Source of the DNA: Sapria himalayana
Lineage: Eukaryota; Streptophyta; Magnoliopsida; Malpighiales; Rafflesiaceae
Direction: 5' to 3'
Assembly (NCBI GenBank): GCA_029783825.1
Contig: JAREIK010001330.1
Span: 67,442-131,441, forward strand
Length of the DNA: 64,000 nucleotides
Made by a program: the position numbers and the translations under genes. The notes beneath the pieces are model-generated. The model was not told the DNA's origin. It made no database searches and worked only from the letters and a program-made list of their open reading frames with translations. Positions 37,686-50,190 of this stretch are shown here, piece by piece. Numbering within the stretch: the first letter of the stretch is position 1; each line of letters starts with the position of its first letter.

Positions 37686-38890
37686 TATTGAAGTTGTATG
37701 ACTATATATAAATATTTGTATAACTATATATAAATAATTGTATAATTATATAACACTCTAAATAATTAAATATAACTATATTTGTAAGTATGTATACATA
37801 TATGTAAATCTATATATTAATCTATAACTTAATATATTTATGTATAATTAATGTATGAATATATCTATATATAACTATATGTTTAACTATATAAAAATAT
37901 TTGTAGTTATATATACTATATGTATAATAACATATAACTATAAATAATTGTATCTTATTATATGTATTACTATAAAAGCTTTATACATAACTATATTTAA
38001 ATATATATTTAATAACTTATATTTAATATACATTTGTATATATTAATATTCAAAAATGTATTTTACTATATCTATACCTATACATAACTATAGGTATAGA
38101 TACATAAAATTATATAAATAAATATATATATCTACATGTATCGATATAAGTTTAACTATACCTGTAACTATATGTATGACCACATGTATGTATACATATA
38201 TGTAAATCTATATACTTGTTTATAACTTTGTATATATTTATGTATAACTAAATATAACTTCTCATATGAATATATATATATATATATATAACTAAATGTT
38301 TAATGATATATAAATTTTTATAACTATATATATTATATGTATAATAACATATAACTATACATAATTTTATATTATTAATGTATAACCTATATTTAAATAT
38401 ATAATTAACAACATATATTTAATATACATTTTTATATATTAGTATAAAAAATGTATTTAGAATATCCATACCTATATATAACTACAAGTATAAATATATG
38501 AAATTATATGAACAAATATATATACATACATGTATAAATATAAGTTTAACTATACGTGTAACTATATCTATAACTACATGTAACAATATCTATAATTATA
38601 TGTATATAAACATACAACACAATGTTTAACTATATGTGTATAACTATATATAAATATTCTTATAACTATAAATAACTCTATATAAATAAATATAACTTTA
38701 TTTTTAATTATGAATACATATATGTAAATCTATATAATTGTTTATAACTTAGTATACATTTATTTATATTTACTTATAACTACTTGTATGCATATATCTA
38801 TATATAATTATATGTTTAACTATATGTAACTATTTATAACTACATTTATTATATGTATCCTAACATATAATTATATATGAAATAATATTA
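37686..38890. repeat. AT-rich leader satellite in B, about two units
   Basis: Same TATAACTATATG-type satellite as A 7020-8510. The landmark TATGACCACATG / AACTACATGTAACAATATC recurs near 38165 and 38570, so the copies here are shortened relative to the 550-bp period of A. Confidence 0.8.
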
Positions 38891-39464
38891 ATTTGTTGAA
38901 CTAATTTGAAATTAAATGGCATAAGATATAATATCAACAATATGTAAGCACGTAGAATGAGAGTGTCCGTTAATTAGGCTCTTATATGGCATAATACAAA
39001 TAAGGGTCGTACTCTTAGCTAATCCTAGTACTTGGGCATCAGGCTCAAATATCAACTTATGTATGACAAAAGATGTAATATTTGTTAGGTTTATATAGAA
39101 GAAATTTTATTTTCTTTTATATAATTTTTTATTCTAACACTACACTCTCTATGTCTCTCTCTCTCTCTCTCTCCTCCTTCAAACATAAAATGTCTTTTTA
39201 TTTGCTTTAATTTCTTGTGCATTATTGTACTTTGCACACTTTATCTAGTATAAATATGATATCTATTAATCTTTATCGTACTAAAATTTATGTTATCTAT
39301 TAATGTAGATTCTGCAAAGGCATTGCCTCGATATTCATGATATTTAAATTTTAAATATTCATCTGTAAGTAATTTTGTTTTATTATTTGTATATTTTGAA
39401 GTAATAGAATGTTTTATTTATAATAAAGATTGGACATTATTTTTTGTAAATAAAATAGGGCAAA
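38891..39464 (+). promoter_or_regulatory. Region immediately upstream of TNP2 in B, with short CT tract
   Basis: Conserved with A (8520-9366), including TATAATATCAACAATATG and a CTCTCTCTCTCTC run at 39147-39180. It ends in TAAATAAAATAG, a likely splice acceptor a few bases before the ATG at 39465. Confidence 0.45.
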
Positions 39465-42400
39465 ATGAGCTCAGATCGTCAGTGGATGTACAAAAGGGCT
39501 ATTAATGGATTTTTGAATGAAAATCTTTTGACTAGGCTTGAAACTTTCATCAATTTTGTATCTAGTCAATTGAGATTAATGGATGGAGAAAAAATTTAGT
39601 GTCCATGTAATCATCGAAAGTGTCAGAATATTCCTTTTCATTATTCAAACACTATAAGATATCATTTCGAAAAATATGACTTTGTGCCAAATTATTTTGA
39701 TTGGATTTATCATAGGGAAAGAACAATGGCTCTGAATATTGACTAAAATGAGGGTATTAGGATCATTTACGTGTGGCGAAGAATCTTAAAACACATACCA
39801 TAGAATGATCATGGAAGCTACTAGTGCTGACTTCAATATGGATTACATGGATGTACCACATAATCCTGAAGCTCATAAATTTTATGAAATGCTTAAAGCT
39901 ACAGATAAAGAGTTGTGGCCTGGTTCTAAAACACATTTGCAATTGTTACTCATGGCTCGACTAATGAGCATTAAGTTAGAAAATCATATGTCTGAGAAAT
40001 TAGTTGATCATGTGAAAGAATTGGTGAAGGGGATTGTTCCAGATAATAATTTTATCACTAACAACTTTTACAACACTAAGAAGTTGCTACGAGGAATGGG
40101 TTTACCAGTAGAAAAAATTGATTGTTGTTTAAATGGATGCGTGTATATATTGGAGTGGTGATAGTGATTTAATTAGCTGTAAGTTTTGTGGCCATCCTCG
40201 ATTTAGGAAGGCACTTCGTGTAGTAGAAACGTGAAAAAATTGAAGGTTGTCTTTAAACAGATGTATTATTTTCCATTAATTCCTCGATTACAAAGATTAT
40301 ATGCATCAAATGCTACAGAAAATGATATGAGGTGGAAATCCGAGCATGAGGTTGAAGAAGTGGTAATGCCTCATCCATTAGATTCACCTGCTTGGAAGCA
40401 TTTTAATTATATACATCAAGATTTTGGAGCAGAAAGTCAAAATGTGAGATTGGGTCTCTACACTGATGGATTTCATCCATTTGGGCAATCTGGACAATAA
40501 TATTCAACATGGCTAGTGATAGTGATACCTTATAACTTGTTTCTGTGGTTATGTATGAAGGAGCAATATATGTTTTTGTCAATATTGGTTCTAGGGCCAA
40601 AAAAGCCCAAAGGCATGCTTGTTGTTTTCTTACAGCCTCTTATTGCAAAGTTGAATAATTTATGGGATGTTGGCATGAATACATATGATATCTCAAAGAA
40701 GAAAAATTTCATTATGTGGGTAGCCCTTATGTGGGAGCGGAAAGTGACTTTCTTGGATATTCAATGTTGTCTGGCTGGAGTGCTGTAGAATGATTCGCAT
40801 GCCCGTATTGCATGACAAATTCTGATGCATTTAGCCTAAAATTTAGTGGTAAACAGTCATGGTTTGATAACCTTCGTAAGTTTCTACCTATGAATCATCC
40901 ATTTCGAAGAAATATAGCTGGATTTCAAAAAAATAAAACGGTGATTAGAGTTGCACTAGTAGTTCATTCAGGAGATGAAATTTTGACAGAGAATCATAGT
41001 TTAGATTTGAAGAAGGTAATTGAAAATGATGCTACTTGAAGTAATGGACTAATAAGCAAATTATTTGGTTAGAGGAAACGTAGTATATTTTTGGATTTGT
41101 CCTATTGGAACTCCAATTTAATTTGTCATAACTTAGATGTAATGCATATTAAAAAAATGTTTTTGACAATGTTTTCAACACTGTCCATAATGTAGACGAA
41201 AAGACAAAAGATACTTTAAAATGAAGACGAGCTGAATGATTATTGTCGACATCCTGAATTGAAATTAAATGAGGAAACTGGAAAATTCCCTAAAGCTTGC
41301 TACACACTTGATAAGAATACAAGACAAATATTGTGTGAAAGGGTTAAATATTTGAAATTCCCTGATGGATATGTATCAAATATGCGTAGCTGTGTTGATA
41401 TGAAGAATCTTAAGTTATTTAGAATGAAAAGTCATAACTGTCATGTATTTATGTAAAGATTAATACCAATTGCATTCCGTGAATTATTTCCATTAAGTGT
41501 TTGGAAGGTCCTTATAGAACTTAGTTTGTTTTTCAAATAGCTAACTGCAACCACAATCAAAATAGATGACATGGTGAGGCTGGAGAATGATATTCCACTT
41601 ATTATTTATAAGCTTGACCGAATATTCCCACCTAATTTTTTTGACTCAATAGAGCATTTGCCAATTTATTGGGCATATGAATCAAAGATTGCAGGGCCAG
41701 TGCAATTCAAGTGGATGTATCCTTTTGAGAGGTAAATATATATAATTTGTTGTGTTTTATTATTTCATACTTTAAGTAATATTGTAATTTAATCAAATTG
41801 AAACCTAACATTGTGGTTTTAGGTATCTTCATAATTTGAAATGGAATGTTAGAAACAAGGAAAAAGTTGAAGGTTCAATTTGCAATGCATATTTAGTAGA
41901 AGAAGCAGCATCATTTTATTCTTATTATTTTGAGGATCATGTCAATACAAAGAATAGAAATGTGCCGCGAAATTATGAAGGTCATGTGATGGTAGAAGAT
42001 GATTCTGTTGACAAACTATCAATCTTAAAAAACTTTGGAAGAGCATTTGGAAGATCAATGAAAAGATGTATGACAGATGAAGAGTACAAAGCAACCCGAA
42101 GCTATGTTTTACTTAATTGTGAGAAGGTTGCACCATACAATTTAATGTATACACAAAATGGTTGCATATTTAATCATAGTTTAATTTTATCTTTAATAAG
42201 AATTATTAAAAATTGATATACATCTTTCATTATTTTTATATTTGTGCAGTATTTATGTTGAGCAATTAAAATTTAGGCAACCAGCAATTTCCAGCAATGA
42301 TGTCGATTATATGCTAGAAACTGAATTTGCAAATTGGTTCAAAAATTATGTGAGAATTATTAAGTTTTAAATTTTGAATTATTTAATTTATTATTATCTT

Positions 42401-43169
42401 TTATTTATTAATATCAATTTTTTAATCTATGTCACAGGTAATTGATCATTCAAATGGAGATTCAAATATTTTTATTCAGAATCTAAGTAAAGACCCATTT
42501 CAATATGTGACAACTTATCCTATGTATTTTGTTAATGGATATAATTTTCACACAATCAGGCATGGTTCTTCTAAAATAAACATTGAATAATGGTGTATGC
42601 ATTAAAGGCGCATGATATAGTGCAGATGAGATTGATTATTATGGTCAACTCAAAAAAGTTAATGAGTTAAAGTATCCTGGACTCAAAAATAACAGGATTG
42701 TATTATTTAAGTGTGAGTGGTTTGATCCTACACCAAATGTGGGCACAAAGATTTACTTGCATTATAAGTTAGTAGATGTTAACCATAAACACATATATAA
42801 TAGATATGAGCCATTTATTATGGTATTTCAAACCGCTCAGGTATATTATTGTACATATCCGAGTTTATCTCGTGAAAAGAGAGATTGATGGGCGATTTGC
42901 AAGATCAAAGCTCGATCAAAATTTGAAGTATCAACATCTCAACAAAGAAGTGCAGACTTGAAATTGTACTGAATTTCTAGGAAGATGACATAAATAATAT
43001 TGAACCTTTGAATGTAGATGAAGATCTAGAAAATTTATGTGACTCAAATGGTGGCGCAATAGAAATTGAAGATGATCTATTTCTATCTGAAGATGAGTTT
43101 GAACTTCTATCAGAATCATACAAAATATCAGAAGATCCATTGGAGGATGACAGTGATGCCGATAATTAA
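39465..43169 (+). pseudogene. TNP2/TNPD-type CACTA transposase of element B
   Basis: The main transposase. It starts at ATG 39465 (MSSDRQWMYKRAINGF). Order: transposase-associated domain (39465-39730, CPCNHRKCQN); Tnp2 domain (about 39880-41200, with FYEMLKATDKELWPG, KKLLRGMGLP, LGLYTDGFHPFG, FLQPLIAKLNNLWDVG, TYDISKK); DUF4218-like part (41390-42190, MKSHNCHVFM, FRELFPLSVWKVL); DUF4216-like part (about 42620-42890, EIDYYGQLKKV); and an acidic tail (43000-43169) ending DPLEDDSDADN and TAA. Introns are visible, for example 41732-41822 (GAGAG|GTAAAT to TTTTAG). In-frame TAG occurs at about codon 45 and TAA after NID (39743), with several frameshifts, so no full protein is possible. Compared with A it lacks the LINE. 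Confidence 0.9.
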
Positions 43170-43309
43170 ATTGTTATAATTTTATTATAAATTTAAACTA
43201 TTGAAGACATTTTATATTTTTTTGAAATTTATTGGTGTGTTTTATTAGAAAATGCATGCTTGTTCATCATATTTCTATTTTTTGTTCTTTGTTTTATTTT
43301 GTACAGCAA

Positions 43310-45707
43310 ATGGTGCCTGAAAGACATGGCTGTGGTGGAGATGGACATTGCTGTATATGTAATTTGTTTTTACTTGATTTTCTGTTTTAATATTTTTCAT
43401 GTAAGTGCAGGAAATTAAATATTAAAAGCCCGGGGATGGAGCAGTAGCACAATAACGGAGGTCCAGCTGTCCGGTCAGCGGGCCGAAATTTTTGGAGCAG
43501 AGCCTAGCCCGTTTCATGATCCGACCCATTTCGGTTAAATGAACCGGATGTTTATTTTTGTATAAAATGATTTGTATTTATTTTTTCGGGCGGCTATTTT
43601 TGACCCGGTTGAATTGTTTATCTTCGTTCTCCTCTCTCTCTGCGCGATTTCGTGACTGCCGAATGCTGCATACTGTAAGATGCTCCATTTCTTGTTTTTA
43701 ATCTGTAACGCATAAGCGTTTTTTGGTAAAGGTAGCTTGTCGTACTGAGCGACTAGCGAACCACGTTATTTCTGTGTTGATTTCTCGTTTTGATTCTGTT
43801 GTGGATGCTTGTGGATTGAGATATATATATATTGCTTGTTTCTGTGGTTTTCTGTTGTTTTCTGTTCTTAATCTCACTACCCGTGGAAGCGCGATTGCCC
43901 AACAGACATGAACACAGAAATGAACCAAATTCATCTAGTATGTTATATCATTTTGCAGAATCAATACCATCTCATCGCCCCCATATCCCGACTTCAACAT
44001 CACAATCACCATCTCTATTTCTATCACCATCACCATCATTGAGACCTCTACTATCACCTTTATTATATGTAAGCCCACCACGGATTGTGCTTCCTGCTCA
44101 CACTTTTGATCCATCTCTATCTTTTACACCACAATTTACATCGATTGTTCTGCCATTTATAATACCAACAACATCATCAAATGTTGTGCCATCCTTTGCA
44201 GTCAGTGCAAAGTTAGAAATTGATATTGTGGATGAGAGGTAAAAGAAATATGTAAAAATGACTTGAAAAAAAAAATTTATGTTTTAGTCAGTAGTTTTTT
44301 TTATATTGTTATGATTTGCTTGTTTTCTATGTTATTTATTTATTTGTATAGTTTTATTTCATCTCACAAGTGTTCAACTATAATTACAATGGCTTTCAAG
44401 AAATTGGTTGATGCTAAGCTTTCTCCTGGAAGAAAGTTTCTGAATCGACAAAGGATTCATAATTTAATGACTTTCATGTAAAAATAACAAAACAAAAGAA
44501 TTGAAAAATAATTATCTAATTACTTAACTTTTATGTTTGTTAATATTCAATCAGTAAATAATTATGTTCTTGTTGTTAATATAAATTCTTGTCATTTTTC
44601 TATTTATAGAATTATTGCACATGGTTAGCCAAATTTGATGGAAAGATAAAGACATTATGGGAGATAAAAGCTGCTTAATGGTATTCTAATTTTATCCATA
44701 AATTAAAGAAAATGAAAGAAATACCTGATTTTATATCCGAGAAAGACTGGCCCAAGTGGCTTAATTATTGGGATGAACCAGATGTGAAGAAAAAATCAGA
44801 TATTTCCAGCAAAAATGAACTAAGTCAGGTTGCTGGAATATGTACAGGAATCTATCGACACATTAGAGGTTCAAAGTCGAGCATTGAGCACACTCGAGAT
44901 TTGGTAAAAATTTAAAATTCCAAACATATCTATATTTTGTGGTTGTCCTAATAGTCCAATAATTATAATCTTTGCATGGTATTAATAATTTTGTTAAATT
45001 TTTTTTATCATTTGTTTTTTTATGAATTAATAAAAATATATTCTAGGCTAGAGAATTGGGTCAAGATTCAAATTTCTATGAGAATTTCAGGATGATGCAT
45101 GTGAAGAAAGTGGATGGTCAGTATGTTGAAAACAAGTCTCAGATGATTGTAGTAAGAAAGTGTTATATTAATTAGACTTTATAAAACTACAGTACATTAT
45201 ACAAATTATTTTGAATGCAAAATATTATTTTATTTTTTTTAATCTAGAATAGTTTTTATCTCTATTTTATCTTAGGACCTAATGGAGGAACGTGTGATAG
45301 CTTCTCATCAACAAGTTAAGGGTTATATGGATCTTCAACCAATTGACTATGATCCTATTTATTTGAAGACAATAGGAGGTCGAAAGAAGCAGTGATTGTA
45401 TGGAATCAGCTCTAAGGGAGTGAGATTTTGTTGTAGCAGTCATGCTTCTAATTCATCTGTCTTAGCAATGGTGAATGAGGCAGTCGAACAACAAGCATTG
45501 GAAAACAAATGAACGTATTGTAGATATGGAGACTGAAATGAAAAAGAAGGATGAGCAGATAACTAATTTGATGGAAGAAATGCAAGAAATTAAAGAAATT
45601 AAAAAGCAATGCAACAACATATGTCCTATATGGAGTCACAATTAGCAGCATTGTTGCATCAGATAGCATTCCAAGATCTAGTTGCAAATCTTCACTGGAG
45701 AGGCTAG
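43310..45707 (+). pseudogene. TNP1/Transposase_24-like second gene of element B
   Basis: It begins at ATG 43310 after a TTTTGTACAG acceptor, only about 140 bp after the TNP2 stop. Exon 1 is split by the 556-bp LTR-like insertion (43349-43904), then continues HRNEPNSSSMLYHF and Pro/Ser-rich sequence to a GTAAAAG donor (about 44237). Later exons carry KCSTIITMAFKKLVDAKLSPG (44371), WPKWLNYWDEPDVKKKSD (44747), a LGQDSNFYENFRMMHVKKVD-like segment (45056) and MEERVIASHQQVKGYMDLQP (45282). The final stretch is Glu/Lys/Gln-rich, probably coiled coil, ending at TAG 45705. This is the plant Ptta/En/Spm Transposase_24 family. Several in-frame stops and frameshifts are present. Confidence 0.85.
43349..43904. 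mobile_element. 556-bp solo LTR-like insertion in the second gene of B
   Basis: It starts TGCTG, ends CAACA (so TG...CA), and is flanked by the 5-bp duplication GACAT (43344-43348 and 43905-43909). Element A has the uninterrupted reading at the same point (about 17770). The insert is clearly richer in GC than its surroundings, with GGTCAGCGGGCCGAAAT and a TATAAAAT box at 43561. No coding region is present, as expected for an LTR left by recombination between two LTRs. Which superfamily it belongs to cannot be told from the LTR alone. Confidence 0.85.
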
Positions 45708-46080
45708 CATTCCCTACAAATTATGAGGATGATTGAGTATAAGAATTATTTCTGAACTATTATTTATTTTTGTCTGTGTAGCAAATAATTAAGATATTTT
45801 TTTGTAGGTTTCAATTTTTTTTATTCTAGTTTTGCTCTTTGTTTTTTCGATAAGCCAAATTATGAATCTTTGCAGGACACATTATGTGAGAGAAAATAAA
45901 AAATCTTGATTCAAAGTATTCAGACATTACCACAATCCTTCCAATACATGGGTCCCATATTTACTGATTTCAACTTTATCAAAAAGAGGGCTAGCTTATC
46001 TTATCTTTATTATTCTAAAAACATTTTATTTTTGTGCTCTCTTTATCTCTAAACATAATTTTTGGATATCTTTTGGATTT
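45708..46080 (+). other. 3' non-coding region of the second gene of B
   Basis: Matches C in reverse (29401-29780), including CAATACATGGGTCCCATATT and GAGGGCTAGCTTATCTTATC. No open frame of note; probably 3' UTR and spacer before the macro-repeats. Confidence 0.6.
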
Positions 46081-46221
46081 TTGTTAAAGCTGTATGACAA
46101 TCAACTTTAATTTGTGTTTGTTCATGTCTATAATATTTGTTTTTATATATCTGTGAATATGTTTTTGTCTCTTAATTTTTTGGGTAGAGTTTTAGCCTAT
46201 TATAGGTATGTAAAAGCCTAT

Positions 46222-46592
46222 ATTCAGTAGTGGCAGTAGTAGCAGAGATGGTAGTGATGGCTATGGCGGCAGCGGCGACAGTAGCAGCTGCGACAGTAGC
46301 AGTGGCAGCAGCAGTGGCAGCGGAGGCAGTAACGGTAGTGACAGTAGTGGCAGCTTCAGCTGTAGAGCCGACATTAGTGGTAGTAGCGGCATTAGTGGTA
46401 GCAGCTGCAGTAGCCGCTATGAAGATAGCAGCGGCGAGGGCAGGGGCAGAACCGGCAGCTACTGTAGTAGTAGCAGTAGCACCGGTGGCGGCATTAGTTG
46501 CAGCGACAGCACCAGCACTGACAGAGGCATTGGTAGCGGAAACAGCCGCGACATGAGTGGCAACGGTAGCAGGAGCAGCAGCAATGGCAAAA
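46222..46592. repeat. Trinucleotide array in macro-repeat 1 of B
   Basis: Imperfect GCA/GCG/GTA/ACA triplets (on the + strand, the complement of the RNY triplets of C). It yields Ala/Val-rich frames on both strands that I treat as artefacts. Confidence 0.9.
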
Positions 46593-47348
46593 ATGTGGTA
46601 TATACGTATGTATATAGTCAGTATATACATATAATACTACAATATTTTATGTACATATATATTGAGTATATATATGTACTCAGTATATATGTATGCATAA
46701 TACTGTAGTTTATATATACATATACTGTAGTAATATATGTACGAGTGAAATGCTAGTATATATTTACATATTTACTGCAGCAATATATATTTATCAAAAC
46801 ATAGTTTTTATTTATTTATTTTGATTTGATTTAATGGTTTAGATTTCATACAGATATGGTACCACATTATTTTTTATACGAAGCTTGTATAAGTGAAGAC
46901 ATATTTCAACAAATATGAAGCACCGTGACTCGAAGAGAATTTTTGTTGCGGAAAGTTGGTGATCGAAGAAGCAGTGGGAGTGAAAGCAACGTCAATGCAT
47001 TGATAGATTATATTTTATGCATAGTCGGTAGATACATTGATTAATAAGATGTAATATAATTTTGAAATTTTTTTGTTTTAGTTATTTAAAATATTGTATT
47101 AGAATAAGTTATTGATTGATTTTTTTTAATTTAAATTTTTCATTTATAGTATCTGTTTTTATTAAATTTAATTTTAAAATATTAAATTATTTAATTAAAA
47201 TTTTGTGAAACTATATGTCATTCAACTATAATTTTTGTTTGTTCATGTCTATAATAACTATTTTTATATATCTGTGAATATGTTTGTTTTTCTCCAAAAT
47301 TTTTGGGTAGAGTTTTAACCTATTATAGGTATGTAAAAGCCTATTATC

Positions 47349-47833
47349 ATCAGCGGCAGTGGTGGCAGTTACGGAAGTGGCGGCAGTGGTGCCAGAAGCG
47401 GCAGCGGCGACAGTTGTAGTAGTAGCGCCAGTAGTGGCAGTGGCGACATCAATAATAATAGCGATAGTGGCTGTAGTAGAGGCAACATAGGCAGCAGAGG
47501 AAGTGACAGCATTAGCAGCGGCGGCAGCGGCGGTAGCGGCGGCAGCGGTGGCAGCATCGGTAGCACCTGCAGCATCAGCGGCAACTACGGCTGCGGTGAT
47601 AGTAGCAGCAGCAGCAACAACAAAAGCAATGGTAGCAGCTACTGCAGAGGTAGTTGAGGAAGCGGTGGCAGTGCGACATCAGTGGCAGTAGCAGTTACAG
47701 AGGTAGCAACGGCAATGGCGGCAGCGGAGGCAGCAGCGGCAGCAGTGGCAGTAGAGGCTGCGCCAGCTAAAGCCATAGTGGCAGCGGTAGCGTGGCAGGG
47801 GCAGCAACGACACCGTGCGCATCATGAATGACA
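47349..47833. repeat. Trinucleotide array in macro-repeat 2 of B
   Basis: Same composition as 46222-46592, about 480 bp, starting after TATTATCATCAGC and ending before GGTATATACATACG. Confidence 0.9.
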
Positions 47834-48595
47834 ACAAATATGGTATATACATACGTATATATTCAGTATATACGTACATATAATTCTACAGTATTTTATG
47901 TACATATATACTGAGTATAAATATACTCGGTATATATGTATGCATTATACTGCAATTTATATGTACAAATACTGTAGTAATATATGTACGAGTGAAATTC
48001 TAGTATATATGTACATTTTTGCTGCAGTAATATATATTTATCAAAACATAATTTTTTTTAATTTATATTGATTTGATTTAGTGGTCTAAATTTCTTATAG
48101 ATATGGTACCGCATTATTTTCCATATGAAGATTATATATGTGAAGGGATTTTTCAACAGACATGAAACAATATGACTCAGACAACTTTTTTGCAGTGGAA
48201 AGTTAGTGATCGGAGGAGCAGAGGGAGAGAAAGTAACGTTAATGCATTGGTAGATTATACTTTATGCACAATCAGTAGATACATTGATATCTAAGATGTA
48301 ATATAATTTTTGTTATTTTTTTAGTTATTTAAAATATTGTATTAGAATAAGTTATTAAATGAATTTGTTTTGTTTAATTTAATATTTTCATTTATAGTTT
48401 CGGTTTTAATTAAAATTTAAATAAAAATATTAAATTATTTAATTAAATTTTAGTTTAAGCTGGATGAAAATCAACGTTAAGTTTGTGTTTTTCATGTCTA
48501 TAATAATTATTTTTTATATATCTGTGAAAATATTTGTGTATCTTCCAATTTTTTGGGTAGAGTTTTAGCCTATTATAGGTATGTAAAAGCCTATT

Positions 48596-49032
48596 ATCAG
48601 CAGCAGTAGCTGCGGCATCAACGGCAGCGGCGACAATGGAAGTGTTAGCGGCGGTAGAGGTGGTGGCGGCAGCAGCGGGGGCTGCAGCAGTGGCAGCAGC
48701 GAGGGCTGCAGTGGTGGCAGTAGTAGAGGGAGCGGCAGCAGCAGGAGTGGCAGCATAAGAGGCAGAGGTAGTAGCTATATTGGAAGCAGCGGTGGCAGCG
48801 GCGGTAGTAGCAGCTACACAGAAAGCATCGGCAGTACCGGAAGCAGCGGCACAGGCGGCAATGGCAGCAGTGGCGGCAGCGGTAGCAGCGGCGACAGAGG
48901 TAGCCGTGACATGCAATGGTAGCACCGGTAGCGGGGGTCACTGTGACAGCAGTAGTGGTGGCTGCAGCTTCGATAGCAGAGGCGGTGGTGGCTGTGGTGG
49001 CAGCGGCGTCAGTAGTAGTGGTTTTGCCAGTG
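48596..49032. repeat. Trinucleotide array in macro-repeat 3 of B
   Basis: Same composition, about 435 bp, bounded by TATTATCAGCAGC and GAGATATATACGGAC. Confidence 0.9.
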
Positions 49033-49734
49033 AGATATATACGGACATTTAATACTGTAGTATTAAATGTCCAAATGAGATATATACGTGCGAATAAAGT
49101 TAGTATATACGGACATTTAATACTGTAGTATTTTATGTACGTATATACTGAGTATATTTGTACTTAGTTTATATGTACACATAATATTATTGTTTATATG
49201 TACATTTACTATAGTGATATATGTACGAGTGAAATACTAGTATATATTTACATATATACTACAAAATTATATATGTATCAAAACATAACTTTATTTTGTT
49301 ATTTTGACGGAGTTATTTAATTTTCTTACAGATATGATACCACATTGTTCCTCATACAAAGCTTTTAAAAGTGATGAGATTTTTCACTAGACATTACATG
49401 CCGTGACTCGGACAGCTTTGTCGCAGTAAAAAAATGATGATCAGAGGAGTAGAGGGAGAGAAAGCAATATCAATGAATGGATATATTATACTTTATGCAC
49501 TGTCGATAGATACATTGATGAATAAGATCAAATAAAAGTTTGTTATTTTTTTGTTTCAATTATATAGGAAATTGAATTTACATAATGATTTTAAATGATT
49601 TTATTTTTTGTTTATTATAAATTATTTATAGTTTCAATTTTTATTCAATTTGATATAAAAATATTAAATTATTTAATTAAAAAAATTTAAAAAAATTTAA
49701 AAAAATTTTTAAATTATGAAATTATTTTTGAAAT

Positions 49735-50187
49735 TAAAATGGCTAGGAAAAATTCTATTGATAAATTAGCAAGGAAAAAATCCCTTACTAAATTAGCTAG
49801 GGATTTTTCCCTAGCTAATTTAGCTAGGGAAATATTAAAATTAGTGACGGATATTCCGTTGCTAAATTTATTTGTTAGGGACTATATCCGTGGCTAAAAT
49901 TTATAAACCAACACTTTAGCTAGGGAATCATTCGTCATTATTTTTGTTTAGCGGCGAAATATCTTGTTTATCTTGCTAATTTTGCTATGGAATTTTTCTT
50001 TTTTAGTAAGGGATTTTTCTGTCGCTAACCTTTTAGCTAGGAACACTTCCATCGCTAAAATTTAGCAAGAAGCACTTTAGATAGAGAACCAATTCGTCGG
50101 TAATCCATTACTATATCTCATTTAGCGACAGAAAATACCCATTTAGCTAGGGAATTGTCCCTAGCTATATGAAAATTTCTTGTACTG
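49735..50187 (+). repeat. 3' subterminal and terminal repeats of B
   Basis: Dense TTAGCTAGGGA, CCCTAGCTAA and TTAGCGACGGA motifs, ending ATATGAAAATTTCTTGTACTG. The last 60 bases are the inverted match of 24760-24820 in C. Confidence 0.9.
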
Positions 50188-50190
50188 TAT
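50188..50190. repeat. Right TAT target-site duplication of element B
   Basis: Pairs with TAT at 33067-33069. Confidence 0.85.

Larger units (their letters stand above)
46081..49690 (+). repeat. Three tandem macro-repeats of about 1.2 kb in the 3' region of B
   Basis: Units start near 46083, 47205 and 48450. Each has a head (GTTCATGTCTATAAT, then GGGTAGAGTTTTAGCC and TATTATAGGTATGTAAAAGC), an RNY-type trinucleotide array, a TATATGTACGTATATAC block, and a tail. The tail has TATCAAAACATA, ATATGGTACCACATTATTTT, a GTGACTCG motif, GGGAGAGAAAG and TTATGCACAGTCGGTAGATAC-like text. Two units of the same type are in C. Confidence 0.88.
33070..50187 (+). mobile_element. CACTA (En/Spm) element B, structurally complete, 17.1 kb
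   Basis: The 5' end CACTACAAGAAAA (33070) and the 3' end TTTCTTGTACTG (50176-50187) face each other and are flanked by the 3-bp duplication TAT. Between them lie 5' subterminal repeats, leader region, AT satellite, a short CT tract, the TNP2-type gene (39465-43169), the second gene (43310-45707), three macro-repeats of about 1.2 kb, and 3' subterminal repeats. The 3' tip has TACTG where TAGTG is expected. Both genes have stops and frameshifts, so the copy is not autonomous now. It sits inside element C. Confidence 0.92.

Noticed and set aside
24760..50187. A single 25-kb element using the 24760 and 50187 ends, which look like inverted repeats
   Set aside because: Both are 3'-type ends of the same family, so they cannot be the two ends of one normal element. 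The outside triplets do not match (TCT and TAT), and 33070 pairs with 50187 with a perfect TAT duplication.
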